Below, in pieces: positions 9,439 through 18,259 of a stretch of DNA of 34,041 nucleotides (its first letter is position 1; each line of letters opens with the position of its first letter). The notes beneath the pieces were generated by a model. That model searched no databases, was not told the DNA's origin, and saw only the letters and a list, made by a program, of their open reading frames with translations. Where the stretch lies: the NCBI GenBank assembly GCA_947625665.1, contig CANQPF010000011.1, positions 1-34,041 of the forward strand. The letters are read 5' to 3'. Made by a program: the position numbers and the translations under genes. This DNA is from an uncultured Clostridia bacterium. Lineage in GTDB: Bacteria; Bacillota; Clostridia; TANB77; CAG-508.

Positions 9439-10416
9439 ATGAAAGAGAAAGTAGATATTTTAATGGCAACATATAATACTGAAATTAAATATTTAAAAGA
9501 ACAGATTGATAGTATTTTAAATCAAACATATAAAGATATTGAATTAATAATAAGTGATGACAAATCATCTGACTCTAAAGTTCAAGAAGTTCTTAAGGAG
9601 TATGAAAATAAAGATAAAAGAGTTAAAATATACATTCAAAAAACTAATTTAGGATATATTAAAAATTTTGAATTTTTGTTAAAAAAATCTAATAGTAATT
9701 ATATTATGTTTGCTGATCATGATGACATTTGGTATGAAAATAAAGTGTCAGAAAGTTTAAAAAAGATTGTTGACGACAATGTGGATTTAGTTTATTGCAA
9801 TTCTACACAAATAGATGGAGAAGGAAAGATTATAAAACAAAATTATTTTAAATACAAGAATGTTCCTCTAGTTAATGGAACAAGTAAACTAGCAATTTCA
9901 CGTTGTGTAGGAATTGGATGTTCTCAGATTTTTACTAAGAGTGTAAAAGAAAAAATGTTACCTTTTACAGAAAAAGTGATGGCTCATGACTGGTTAGCAG
10001 CTTTTATTGCAAATGAAAATAAAGGTATAGAATATATTGAAAAACCTTTATTTGGATACAGACTTCATCAGACAAATGTATTTGGTGGAAGAAATTTAGC
10101 TCAAAATCTAGCTCGTTGGAAATCAGAAAATGGGAAATCTTATAAGGCTTTTTTAAAATATAGAGAGGAAAAAGTTATTAATAAAGCTTATTTAGATGGA
10201 GCTATAATGTGTAAAGATTATACAAAAAAAGATAATAAAGAATTTTTAGATAAATTAATAAGCTATTATAAGAATATCAAAAAATCAAAATATGTAAATT
10301 TTCATCTAATTAAATACTTTGAATATTTATCAGGAAACAACCTTATAAAGAAGATGGTTAAAGAGATTGCTATATTTCATTTTCCAATCTTTGGATATCT
10401 ATTTTACAGATTTTGA
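9439..10416 (+). CDS. Glycosyltransferase family 2 (rhamnosyltransferase-like)
   Basis: VDILMATYNTEIKYLKEQIDSILNQTYKDIELIISDDKSSD, DHDDIW. Confidence 0.9.
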   Translation: MKEKVDILMATYNTEIKYLKEQIDSILNQTYKDIELIISDDKSSDSKVQEVLKEYENKDKRVKIYIQKTNLGYIKNFEFLLKKSNSNYIMFADHDDIWYENKVSESLKKIVDDNVDLVYCNSTQIDGEGKIIKQNYFKYKNVPLVNGTSKLAISRCVGIGCSQIFTKSVKEKMLPFTEKVMAHDWLAAFIANENKGIEYIEKPLFGYRLHQTNVFGGRNLAQNLARWKSENGKSYKAFLKYREEKVINKAYLDGAIMCKDYTKKDNKEFLDKLISYYKNIKKSKYVNFHLIKYFEYLSGNNLIKKMVKEIAIFHFPIFGYLFYRF

Positions 10417-10431
10417 AAAATATGAAAAAAA

Positions 10432-10460
10432 TTGACAAAATAGCGATTTACATATAGAAT
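10432..10460 (+). promoter_or_regulatory. Internal promoter (TTGACA-17-TAGAAT) upstream of the ABC-2 permease
   Basis: Consensus -35 and good -10 in the intergenic gap. Confidence 0.7.
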
Positions 10461-10514
10461 ATACCAAGTATAAGTATATCAAAAAACATATTTATAAATC
10501 AGGGAGAGAAACTT

Positions 10515-11309
10515 ATGGAATTTATAAGAACAGTTTTTAAAAATAAAAAACTAATAGGACAATTAGGAAAAAATGATTTCAAAAATAGGTTTGCAAGCAC
10601 AAGTCTAGGTAGTATATGGGGATTTTTGCAACCATTTGTATTTATGATTACGTATGTAATTGTATTTCAATATATTTTTAAACAAGGTGGACCACAAGGT
10701 GCACCGTATGTTGTATGGTTCATGCCAGGAATGGCAATGTGGATGACAATAAATGATGGAATTATAGGTGCAAGTGGATCTATCAGAGCGTATAGTTATT
10801 TAGTTAAGAAAGTAGTATTTCCGGTGGATATTATACCTTTGATATCAATACTTGCAAATTCTTTTGTGTCAATTTTCTTATTTATAATAGCAACTGTAGT
10901 ATGTATCTTATTTGGATTTGTACCAAATATTTTAAAAATTTTATATGTAATATTTGCAGTATATGCATTTATAATATCTTTTACAAGATTGACATCAGCA
11001 GTAGCTACTTTAGTGCCAGACTTTTCAAATTTTCTAGGAATAGTTATGCAACTATTTATGTGGTTTACACCAGTTGTATGGGATTTAAGTATGGTTGCTA
11101 ATCATGTAACTATTTTAAGAGTTCTTAAATGTATGCCTTTTACTTATTTAGTAACTGCATTTAGGGAATGTTTTATGAATAGTGGCAATATAATGACATC
11201 AAGTCATGGTTTTTATACAATAGTATTTTGGACAATTACAATTGTTATGTTTGTATGGGGAAATTATATATTTAAGAAGAGTAAAAAAGATTTTGCAGAT
11301 GTATTATAA
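10515..11309 (+). CDS. ABC-2 type polysaccharide export permease (Wzm/TagG-like)
   Basis: LIGQLGKNDFKNRFASTSLGSIWGFLQPFVFMITYVIVFQYIF; paired with the downstream Wzt-like ATPase. Confidence 0.9.
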   Translation: MEFIRTVFKNKKLIGQLGKNDFKNRFASTSLGSIWGFLQPFVFMITYVIVFQYIFKQGGPQGAPYVVWFMPGMAMWMTINDGIIGASGSIRAYSYLVKKVVFPVDIIPLISILANSFVSIFLFIIATVVCILFGFVPNILKILYVIFAVYAFIISFTRLTSAVATLVPDFSNFLGIVMQLFMWFTPVVWDLSMVANHVTILRVLKCMPFTYLVTAFRECFMNSGNIMTSSHGFYTIVFWTITIVMFVWGNYIFKKSKKDFADVL

Positions 11310-11347
11310 TTATAAAAACTGTATAGGGCTTTAAATTATATGGAGGA

Positions 11348-12266
11348 TTGGTTGAAGTGCAGAAAAGAACTAAAAAGATAATAATATTTATACTACTTGT
11401 TGTAGTAATTGTTGCTATAATAAAAATTGTCCCTTTAGTAAAAAGATATTTGATACGAACAGTTGATAAACAAGTTATGGCTGATAACACAAAAACAGAA
11501 GAAGAATTCGAAGCAACTGAAAATAGTTACAAAAGTGAAGAATTAGAAATTACGATAGAAAAAAAGGAAGAAGGAGAAGGAGATGACAAAATTACATACT
11601 TTGTGGCTGATATTAAGCTAAAAAATCCAGAAAGACTTAGAAGAGCCTTTGCTAATGACCAAATTGGAACAAATATAGTTGAAAAGATGCCTTCGATGTT
11701 TGAAAGAAATAATGCAATTCTTGCTATAAATGGAGACTATTATTCTTTTAGAAATAATGGAATAATAATAGGAAATGGAGAAATTTATAGGGAAGTTCCA
11801 GAAAGAGAGTCTTTAGCAATGTACAAAGATGGGCATATGGAGATATATGATGAAAAGGCAACTTCAGCACAAGAATTATTAAACAAAGGAGTATATAACA
11901 CACTTTCTTTCCGGACCAGCATTAGTAAAAAATGGAATAGCGCAGGCAGTATATACTAATTATTCTGTTGATCAAGATAATGTAATTAGAGGAAATATAG
12001 CTGAAGAAAACCCAAGAACAGGAATTGGATATTATGATCCAAATCATTATTGTTTTATTGTTGTAGATGGAAGAAATGTAGGATATAGTAAAGGTGTTAC
12101 TCTATATAGTTTTGCTAAAATATTTGAAGGATTAGGTTGTGAATTAGCATATAATTTGGATGGAGGAAACTCTACAAATATGTATTTTATGGGAAAAAAG
12201 GTAAATAAGTCAAGTCAACCAGGAGATGGAGAAAGAGAAATTAGTGATATTATATTTGTAAAATAA
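11348..12266 (+). CDS. Phosphodiester glycosidase (NAGPA-domain) family protein, split by a +1 frameshift at CGG (11912-11914)
   Basis: Frame 0 ...NNAILAINGDYYSFRNNGIIIGNGEIYR...NTLSF-CGG, stop at 11957. +1: GPALVKNGIAQAVYTNYSVDQDNVIRGNIAEENPRTGIGYYDPNHYCFIVVDGRNVGYSKGVTLYSFAKIFEGLGCELAYNLDGGNSTNMYFMGKKVNKSSQPGDGEREISDIIFVK. Length 919 nt = 3n+1. Confidence 0.88.
11912..11915 (+). other. Candidate +1 frameshift site: TTC CGG ACC -> TTC (C) GGA CCA GCA TTA
   Basis: In-frame CGG; +1 reading restores the family's typical FGP.LVK.G segment. Confidence 0.8.
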
Positions 12267-12276
12267 AAGGTGAAAG

Positions 12277-12960
12277 ATGAAAATTTTAATACCGGCTTTT
12301 GAGCCGAGCGAAAAAATGATTAATTTAATAGACGAATTGCAGAGTATTACAGACACGCCTATTATTGCCGTTGATGATGGAAGTGGAAAGGATTACAAAG
12401 AAATTTTCAACAGTATTGAAAAAAAAGGTGTAAAAGTCTTAACTCACGAGAAGAATGAAGGCAAAGGAGAAGCAATAAAAACAGGAATAAAATATTTATT
12501 GGAAGTTGAAGAATTACAAGGTGTTGTGACAGCAGATTGTGATGGGCAACATAAGCCAAAAGATATAGTTAAAGTTATGGATAATCTCAAAAAATCAAAT
12601 AAGGATTTAATTTTAGGAGTTAGGAGCTTTAATAAAAAAGACATTCCACTTAGAAGTAGGTTTGGTAATAAACTTACAAGAGTACTGTTTAGATTGAAAA
12701 CAGGCAAAAAGATTAAAGATACTCAAACAGGATTAAGAGGATATTCTAGAAAGATATTTGAATGGATGGTTAATGTTGAAGGGAGTAAATATGATTACGA
12801 ATTCAATATATTATTAGAAGTAAAGCAAAAATTAAGTTATGAAGAAGTAGAAATAGAAACAGTTTATGAAAATAATAATGAAGTATCACATTTTAGACCA
12901 ATACAAGATTCTATATTAATTTATAAAAAGTTATGGAGTAAAAAAACAAAAAAGAATTGA
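12277..12960 (+). CDS. GT2 glycosyltransferase (dolichyl-phosphate mannose synthase-like)
   Basis: ILIPAFEPSEKM...IIAVDDGSG...VTADCDGQH...DTQTGLRGYSR. Confidence 0.88.
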   Translation: MKILIPAFEPSEKMINLIDELQSITDTPIIAVDDGSGKDYKEIFNSIEKKGVKVLTHEKNEGKGEAIKTGIKYLLEVEELQGVVTADCDGQHKPKDIVKVMDNLKKSNKDLILGVRSFNKKDIPLRSRFGNKLTRVLFRLKTGKKIKDTQTGLRGYSRKIFEWMVNVEGSKYDYEFNILLEVKQKLSYEEVEIETVYENNNEVSHFRPIQDSILIYKKLWSKKTKKN

Positions 12961-12987
12961 GCACTTTGAGAGGAAAGGAAATCAGGT

Positions 12988-14025
12988 ATGAGCGAAAAAA
13001 TAGATGTACTATTAGCAACATACAATGGAGAAAAATATTTACGAGAGCAAATAGATAGTATTTTAAACCAAACTTATAAAAATATAAGATTGGTTATATC
13101 TGATGATTGTTCTAAAGATGGAACGTGTAAGATTCTTGAAGAGTATGAAAAAAAAGATGAAAGAGTAGAAATTCATTTACAAAAAGAAAATTTGGGATAT
13201 ATTAAAAATTTTGAATATCTATTAAGACAAGTAAAAAATAATTTATATATGTTGTCAGACCAAGATGATGTCTGGCTTCCAGAAAAAATTGAAAAATCTG
13301 CTGATGTATTGAAAAGAGAAAAAGCAGATTTAGTATATGCAGATCTTGAAGTTGTTGATCAAAATCTTACAACTGTTTATCCATCATTTGGAGATTTCAT
13401 GTTATTAAATAGAAAAATAAAAAAAATGAGTAATCCAGGAAAATCAACTCAAACAGTTTGGGTAACAGAAAAAGGTAATTGGAAAAGTAATTATTTATAT
13501 AACTGTGTAACTGGTTGTACGCTTTTATCAAAAAAGAAGTTTATAAAAGATATTTTACCATTACCATGTAATTCAAAATATATGGTCCATGATTATTGGA
13601 TGGCTGTTGTAGTTTCATCAAAAGGTAGACTAGCATATATGACAGAAAAATATATCAAATATAGACAGCATGGAAACAACCAGATAGGAACAGATAAAAT
13701 TTCACATAAATTTAAAAAGTTGGATCAAGTAAGAGATTTATTTTTAGATGTAAAATTAGGTGTATTTGGTTCTTATGTTGAAAATAATAATCGATTTCCT
13801 AAAGAAGTGCAAAAACTAAATACAGAAGCTTATGAATATTTTAAAATGTTAACAAAGAAAAAAAATTTTAATTTTAAGGGATGGACAACTTTTCATAAAT
13901 TATATAAATACGAAACTTTTATTTACTATTTGGAAAATTTTTGCATATTAAATTTGCCTTTAATTGGAAGAGGATTATTTAATATAAGATATGTATGTTT
14001 GAAATTATTAAAAAAACGAAAATAA
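12988..14025 (+). CDS. Glycosyltransferase family 2 (rhamnosyltransferase-like)
   Basis: IDVLLATYNGEKYLREQIDSILNQTYKNIRLVISDDCSKDGT, SDQDDVWLPEKI. Confidence 0.9.
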   Translation: MSEKIDVLLATYNGEKYLREQIDSILNQTYKNIRLVISDDCSKDGTCKILEEYEKKDERVEIHLQKENLGYIKNFEYLLRQVKNNLYMLSDQDDVWLPEKIEKSADVLKREKADLVYADLEVVDQNLTTVYPSFGDFMLLNRKIKKMSNPGKSTQTVWVTEKGNWKSNYLYNCVTGCTLLSKKKFIKDILPLPCNSKYMVHDYWMAVVVSSKGRLAYMTEKYIKYRQHGNNQIGTDKISHKFKKLDQVRDLFLDVKLGVFGSYVENNNRFPKEVQKLNTEAYEYFKMLTKKKNFNFKGWTTFHKLYKYETFIYYLENFCILNLPLIGRGLFNIRYVCLKLLKKRK

Positions 14026-14066
14026 TCATTAAAAAATTATTATCACGAAAGGATGGATTGACAATA

Positions 14067-15458
14067 ATGAGTGATAAAGAAATTAATAAGAGCAAGGAAA
14101 ATAAAGAAGAAAATAAATCTAATAAAAACGAAAGTAGTAGCAAAAAAGCAGGAAATGAAACTGTCTTAAAAATAACAAATCTTTGTAAAGGATATAAAAT
14201 GTTTGCTAGGAAGAAAGACAGACTATTAGAAACTATTTTTCCTTCAATGCATAGACATGGAGTTTTTTCTGCTATGCAAGATTTTAATCTTGAAGTAAAA
14301 AAAGGAGAAGTGCTTGGAGTACTTGGAAAAAATGGTGCAGGAAAATCTACTTTATTAAAGATGATAACAGGCGTTGTTACTCCAACTTCAGGAACAATTG
14401 AAGCTAATGGAAAGATTAGTTCTTTATTAGAGCTTGGAACAGCTTTTAATCCTGAGCTAACAGGTATTGAAAATATATATCAACATGGACAAGTTATGGG
14501 ATTAACAAATGAACAAATAAAAGAAAAGCAACAAGAAATTATAGAATTTGCAGATATTGGAGAGCATTTATATCAACCAGTAAAAACATATTCTTCAGGT
14601 ATGTTTGCACGTCTAGCATTTGCCTGTGCTATTAATGTTGATCCAGATATTTTGATAGTTGACGAAGTTCTATCTGTTGGAGATATGGCATTTCAATTGA
14701 AATGTTTTAAAAAATTCCAACAATTTAAGGAAAACGGAAAGACAATTTTATTTGTTACTCATAGTATTACAGATGTTCTTAGAAACTGCACAAGAACAAT
14801 TATTATTGATTCAGGAAAGAAAATCTTTGATGGAGGTGTCAAAGAAGGTGTTGAAAAATATAAAAAAATGATTGTAGGATTGGATTCTAAAGAGAGTAAA
14901 GAAGGAATTTTAACTGACAGTCAAATTTTAAAGAAGAACCCAAATTATAAAAAAATCATTGAAAAAACAGGAGATATATGGAAAGCTCATTTTGACGAAA
15001 ATCCAAATCTAATAAATTATGGAAATGGTGCAGCAGAGGTAATAGACTATGGAATGTTTGATGAAAAGGGAAACTATATTTCTGTATTGGAGAATGACAA
15101 AAAGGTCGTATTAAAATCTAAGATATTGTTTAAGAAAGATGTTAAAGATCCAATCTTTACAATGACAATTAAAGATTTTAAGGGACTTGAAATGGCGGGA
15201 ACTAATACTTTGATTGAAAAAATAGCAACAGGGAACTTTAAGAAAGGAGACATTGTAACAGTAGAATTTAAGCAGGTTGTAAATGTAGCTGCTGGTAAGT
15301 ATACTTTGTCTTTTAGTTGTACACACTTTAATCATAGAGGAGAGCTTGAAGTGTTAGATAGAAAGTATGATGCGTTATTGATAGAAGTTTTGTCAATAAA
15401 AGATACAGTTGGGCTAATGCGAATCGATTCAGATATAAAGATTACAAAAATTAATTGA
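14067..15458 (+). CDS. ABC polysaccharide exporter ATPase with C-terminal Wzt-type carbohydrate-binding domain
   Basis: GKNGAGKST, YSSGMFARLAFACA, ILIVDEVLSVGD; beta-rich C-terminal region. Start at 14067 preferred (RBS gaaagga). Confidence 0.88.
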   Translation: MSDKEINKSKENKEENKSNKNESSSKKAGNETVLKITNLCKGYKMFARKKDRLLETIFPSMHRHGVFSAMQDFNLEVKKGEVLGVLGKNGAGKSTLLKMITGVVTPTSGTIEANGKISSLLELGTAFNPELTGIENIYQHGQVMGLTNEQIKEKQQEIIEFADIGEHLYQPVKTYSSGMFARLAFACAINVDPDILIVDEVLSVGDMAFQLKCFKKFQQFKENGKTILFVTHSITDVLRNCTRTIIIDSGKKIFDGGVKEGVEKYKKMIVGLDSKESKEGILTDSQILKKNPNYKKIIEKTGDIWKAHFDENPNLINYGNGAAEVIDYGMFDEKGNYISVLENDKKVVLKSKILFKKDVKDPIFTMTIKDFKGLEMAGTNTLIEKIATGNFKKGDIVTVEFKQVVNVAAGKYTLSFSCTHFNHRGELEVLDRKYDALLIEVLSIKDTVGLMRIDSDIKITKIN

Positions 15459-15477
15459 AGTTAGAAAGGAATTTTAT

Positions 15478-16608
15478 ATGAATAAAGGAAAATTTTTCAC
15501 ATCTGAGGCGGTTTCAATAGGACATCCTGACCACGTATGTGACATGATTTCAGATAGAATTTTAGATGCTTGCTTAGCTCAAGATAGAAATTCAAGAGTA
15601 GCATGTGAAACAATGGTTAAAGATGAGTTTATTGTTTTGGCTGGAGAGATTTCAACTATTGCAAATATAAATGTAGAGCAAATAGCAAAAGATACAATAA
15701 AGAAAATAGGATATTCATATACACCTAGAGTTTTAAATTTGTTGAATAAACAATCACCAGATATAGCGCAAGGCGTAAATACTGGTGGTGCAGGCGATCA
15801 GGGAATTATGTTTGGTTATGCTAATAGTGAAACTCCGCAATATATGCCATTAGCTATTGCTATGGCTCACGATTTGGTAAAACTTGCAACAAGATTGCGT
15901 CAAGAAGGAGAATTTTTATATGCTGGACCAGACATGAAGTCACAAGTAACTTTGGAGTATACAGATAAAAATATTAAAGTGGATACAATACTAATGTCAA
16001 TTCAGCATAAAAGAAATTATAATGAAACAGAGTTTAAGAAATTTATTGAAGAAGAAATAATGAAAAAAGTTGCTCAGAAATATGATTTAAATACAGATTT
16101 TAAAGTTTTGATAAATCCAACTGGAAAATTTGTAATAGGTGGACCGAAAGGTGATGCGGGTCTTACTGGAAGAAAGATTATAGTCGATACTTATGGGGGC
16201 TATGCACCTCATGGAGGAGGAGCTTTTTCAGGAAAAGATCCTACTAAAGTAGATAGAAGTGCAGCATATATGGCAAGATATTTAGCTAAAAATATTGTGG
16301 CATCTGGAATAGCTAAAGAATGCTTAATTCAATTGTCTTATGCAATTGGAGTAGACAAACCAATATCAATATTAGTAAATTGTAGTAATACGAATAAAGT
16401 TGAAGAGGAAAAAATAGTAAAATGTATTTGTGATAATTTTGATCTATCACCTAAAGGTATTATTGAAAAGTTAAAATTAAGAAATCCTATATATTCTGAA
16501 ACATGCAATGGAGGACATTTTGGAAGAGAATATATAGATAAAGAAAAAACAATTGAATGTACATGGGAAAAACTAGATAGTTTAGAAATTTTCGCAAAAA
16601 TAAAATAG
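15478..16608 (+). CDS. metK: S-adenosylmethionine synthetase (divergent copy within the polysaccharide locus)
   Basis: FFTSEAVSIGHPDHVCDMISDRILDA, GGAGDQGIMFGYA, GGPKGDAGLTGRKIIVDTYGGYAPHGGGAFSGKDPTKVDRSAAYMAR. Confidence 0.93.
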   Translation: MNKGKFFTSEAVSIGHPDHVCDMISDRILDACLAQDRNSRVACETMVKDEFIVLAGEISTIANINVEQIAKDTIKKIGYSYTPRVLNLLNKQSPDIAQGVNTGGAGDQGIMFGYANSETPQYMPLAIAMAHDLVKLATRLRQEGEFLYAGPDMKSQVTLEYTDKNIKVDTILMSIQHKRNYNETEFKKFIEEEIMKKVAQKYDLNTDFKVLINPTGKFVIGGPKGDAGLTGRKIIVDTYGGYAPHGGGAFSGKDPTKVDRSAAYMARYLAKNIVASGIAKECLIQLSYAIGVDKPISILVNCSNTNKVEEEKIVKCICDNFDLSPKGIIEKLKLRNPIYSETCNGGHFGREYIDKEKTIECTWEKLDSLEIFAKIK

Positions 16609-16631
16609 AAAAAAATGAGGGGGAAATTTAT

Positions 16632-18248
16632 TTGGAAGTCTACACAGGAGAAAAAAAATTGAATAAAAATATTTTAAACTGGTATCCATTCAAAGAAAAT
16701 AGTTTTATTCTTGAAATAAAGGGAGATGTTGACAGTTTGGAAATCGACCAATTTCCACAATTGTCAAAAGTAAAAGTTGAAACAATTGATAATATAAGTC
16801 AAATACAAGAAAATAAAAAATTTGATTATATTGTTATGATTGGATGTATTGGAAGAATAAAAGAAATAACTGGAGAAAATTTAAAACTAGATCAAACAAT
16901 TAAAATGCTAGAGAAGTATTTAAAACCAGATGGTAGATTTTTGATTGCAGTAGATAATAAATTTGGCTTGAAATATTTTTCAGGAGCAAAAGAAGAAATT
17001 TTAAATAGGAAGTTTGAAAGTTTGATCGGATATAACAATGAACCAGAGAAAATAGAGACTTTTACAAAATCAAGATTAGAAAGAAAATTGAAAGAAATAG
17101 GATACAATACAAGTTTTTATTATCCTTTACCAGATTATAGAGTTCCAAATGTTATATTTTCAGATAGGCAATTGCCAAGTTATACAGATGTTGATAAATA
17201 TTCCCCTTATACTAAAGAAGAAGCAAGTACAATTTTTAATGAAATTGATGTGTTTAGAGAAATTTTGAAAACAGATAAAAATATGTTTACATTTTTTACT
17301 AATTCATTTTTAGTAGAAGCTACTAAAAGTACTTGTGATACAGAATTTAAGTATATTTCTTTTAATAATTTAAGAAAAGAAAAATATCAATTAATAACTA
17401 AAATTGCAGATGAATATGTAGAAAAACAAGTTATTAGTGAAGTAGCGAATGAACACTATGAGAATATAAAGAAAAATATAAAATATTTAGAAGATAATGA
17501 AATAGGACAAGTTGATTTTATAGAAAATAATCTAGTAAAAAGTAAATATATAGACCAAAAATATTTGATGAATAATATTTTAGCTGAAAGTTTAGAAAAA
17601 GGCGATAGAAAGAAATTTGATGAGCTTTTAGAAAAATATATTGAAATAATCAGTAAGAATAGTTACAAGGAAACTGATTACAGTAAAACAGTTTTTGCTA
17701 AATATAACATTGAGATTGAAGATAAATCTATTATAGAAGATTTACACTTTTTGAAAAATGGGCTTTGGGATATGACTTTCAAAAATTGTTTTATAGTAGA
17801 TGAAGATAAATTCCTATTCTTTGACCAAGAATGGAATAAACCAGAACTTCCTTATGAGTATATTTTATATAGATCGATTTTTTATACAATATCTCTAAGA
17901 AGATTTTTGAAGATTGAAGATTTATTTGATAAATATAATTTGACGAAATATTTAAATTTATTTCAGCAATTAGACAGTAAAATGCAAGAAGAAATTAGAG
18001 ATGAAGAAGCTTGGAAATTCTTCGGTATAAATTCTTTTTTCGATATAGAAGCAACTAAACAAGAAATAATAAATCTTAATATTAGAAGTAAAGCTCAACA
18101 AGGTGCAATTGATAATTTGCAAAAAGAAAATAAAGAATTAAGAACTGAATATGAAAAGTTACAAAAATATAAAGAAGAGATTGAAAACAGATTTACTGAA
18201 AAAATTTATAAAAAAATAAAAAGATTAGGCAAAAAGAAACTTAAATAG
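16632..18248 (+). CDS. WbdD-like bifunctional protein: N-terminal SAM methyltransferase, kinase-like domain, C-terminal coiled coil
   Basis: FDYIVMIGCIGRI...LEKYLKPDGRFLIAVDNKFGLKYFSG (MTase-like); EDLHFLKNGLWDMTFKNCFIVDEDKFLFFDQEW (kinase catalytic/metal loop-like); C-terminal heptad-rich NLQKENKELRTEYEKLQKYKEEIENR. TTG start. Confidence 0.5.
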   Translation: MEVYTGEKKLNKNILNWYPFKENSFILEIKGDVDSLEIDQFPQLSKVKVETIDNISQIQENKKFDYIVMIGCIGRIKEITGENLKLDQTIKMLEKYLKPDGRFLIAVDNKFGLKYFSGAKEEILNRKFESLIGYNNEPEKIETFTKSRLERKLKEIGYNTSFYYPLPDYRVPNVIFSDRQLPSYTDVDKYSPYTKEEASTIFNEIDVFREILKTDKNMFTFFTNSFLVEATKSTCDTEFKYISFNNLRKEKYQLITKIADEYVEKQVISEVANEHYENIKKNIKYLEDNEIGQVDFIENNLVKSKYIDQKYLMNNILAESLEKGDRKKFDELLEKYIEIISKNSYKETDYSKTVFAKYNIEIEDKSIIEDLHFLKNGLWDMTFKNCFIVDEDKFLFFDQEWNKPELPYEYILYRSIFYTISLRRFLKIEDLFDKYNLTKYLNLFQQLDSKMQEEIRDEEAWKFFGINSFFDIEATKQEIINLNIRSKAQQGAIDNLQKENKELRTEYEKLQKYKEEIENRFTEKIYKKIKRLGKKKLK

Positions 18249-18259
18249 GAGGATGTAGT

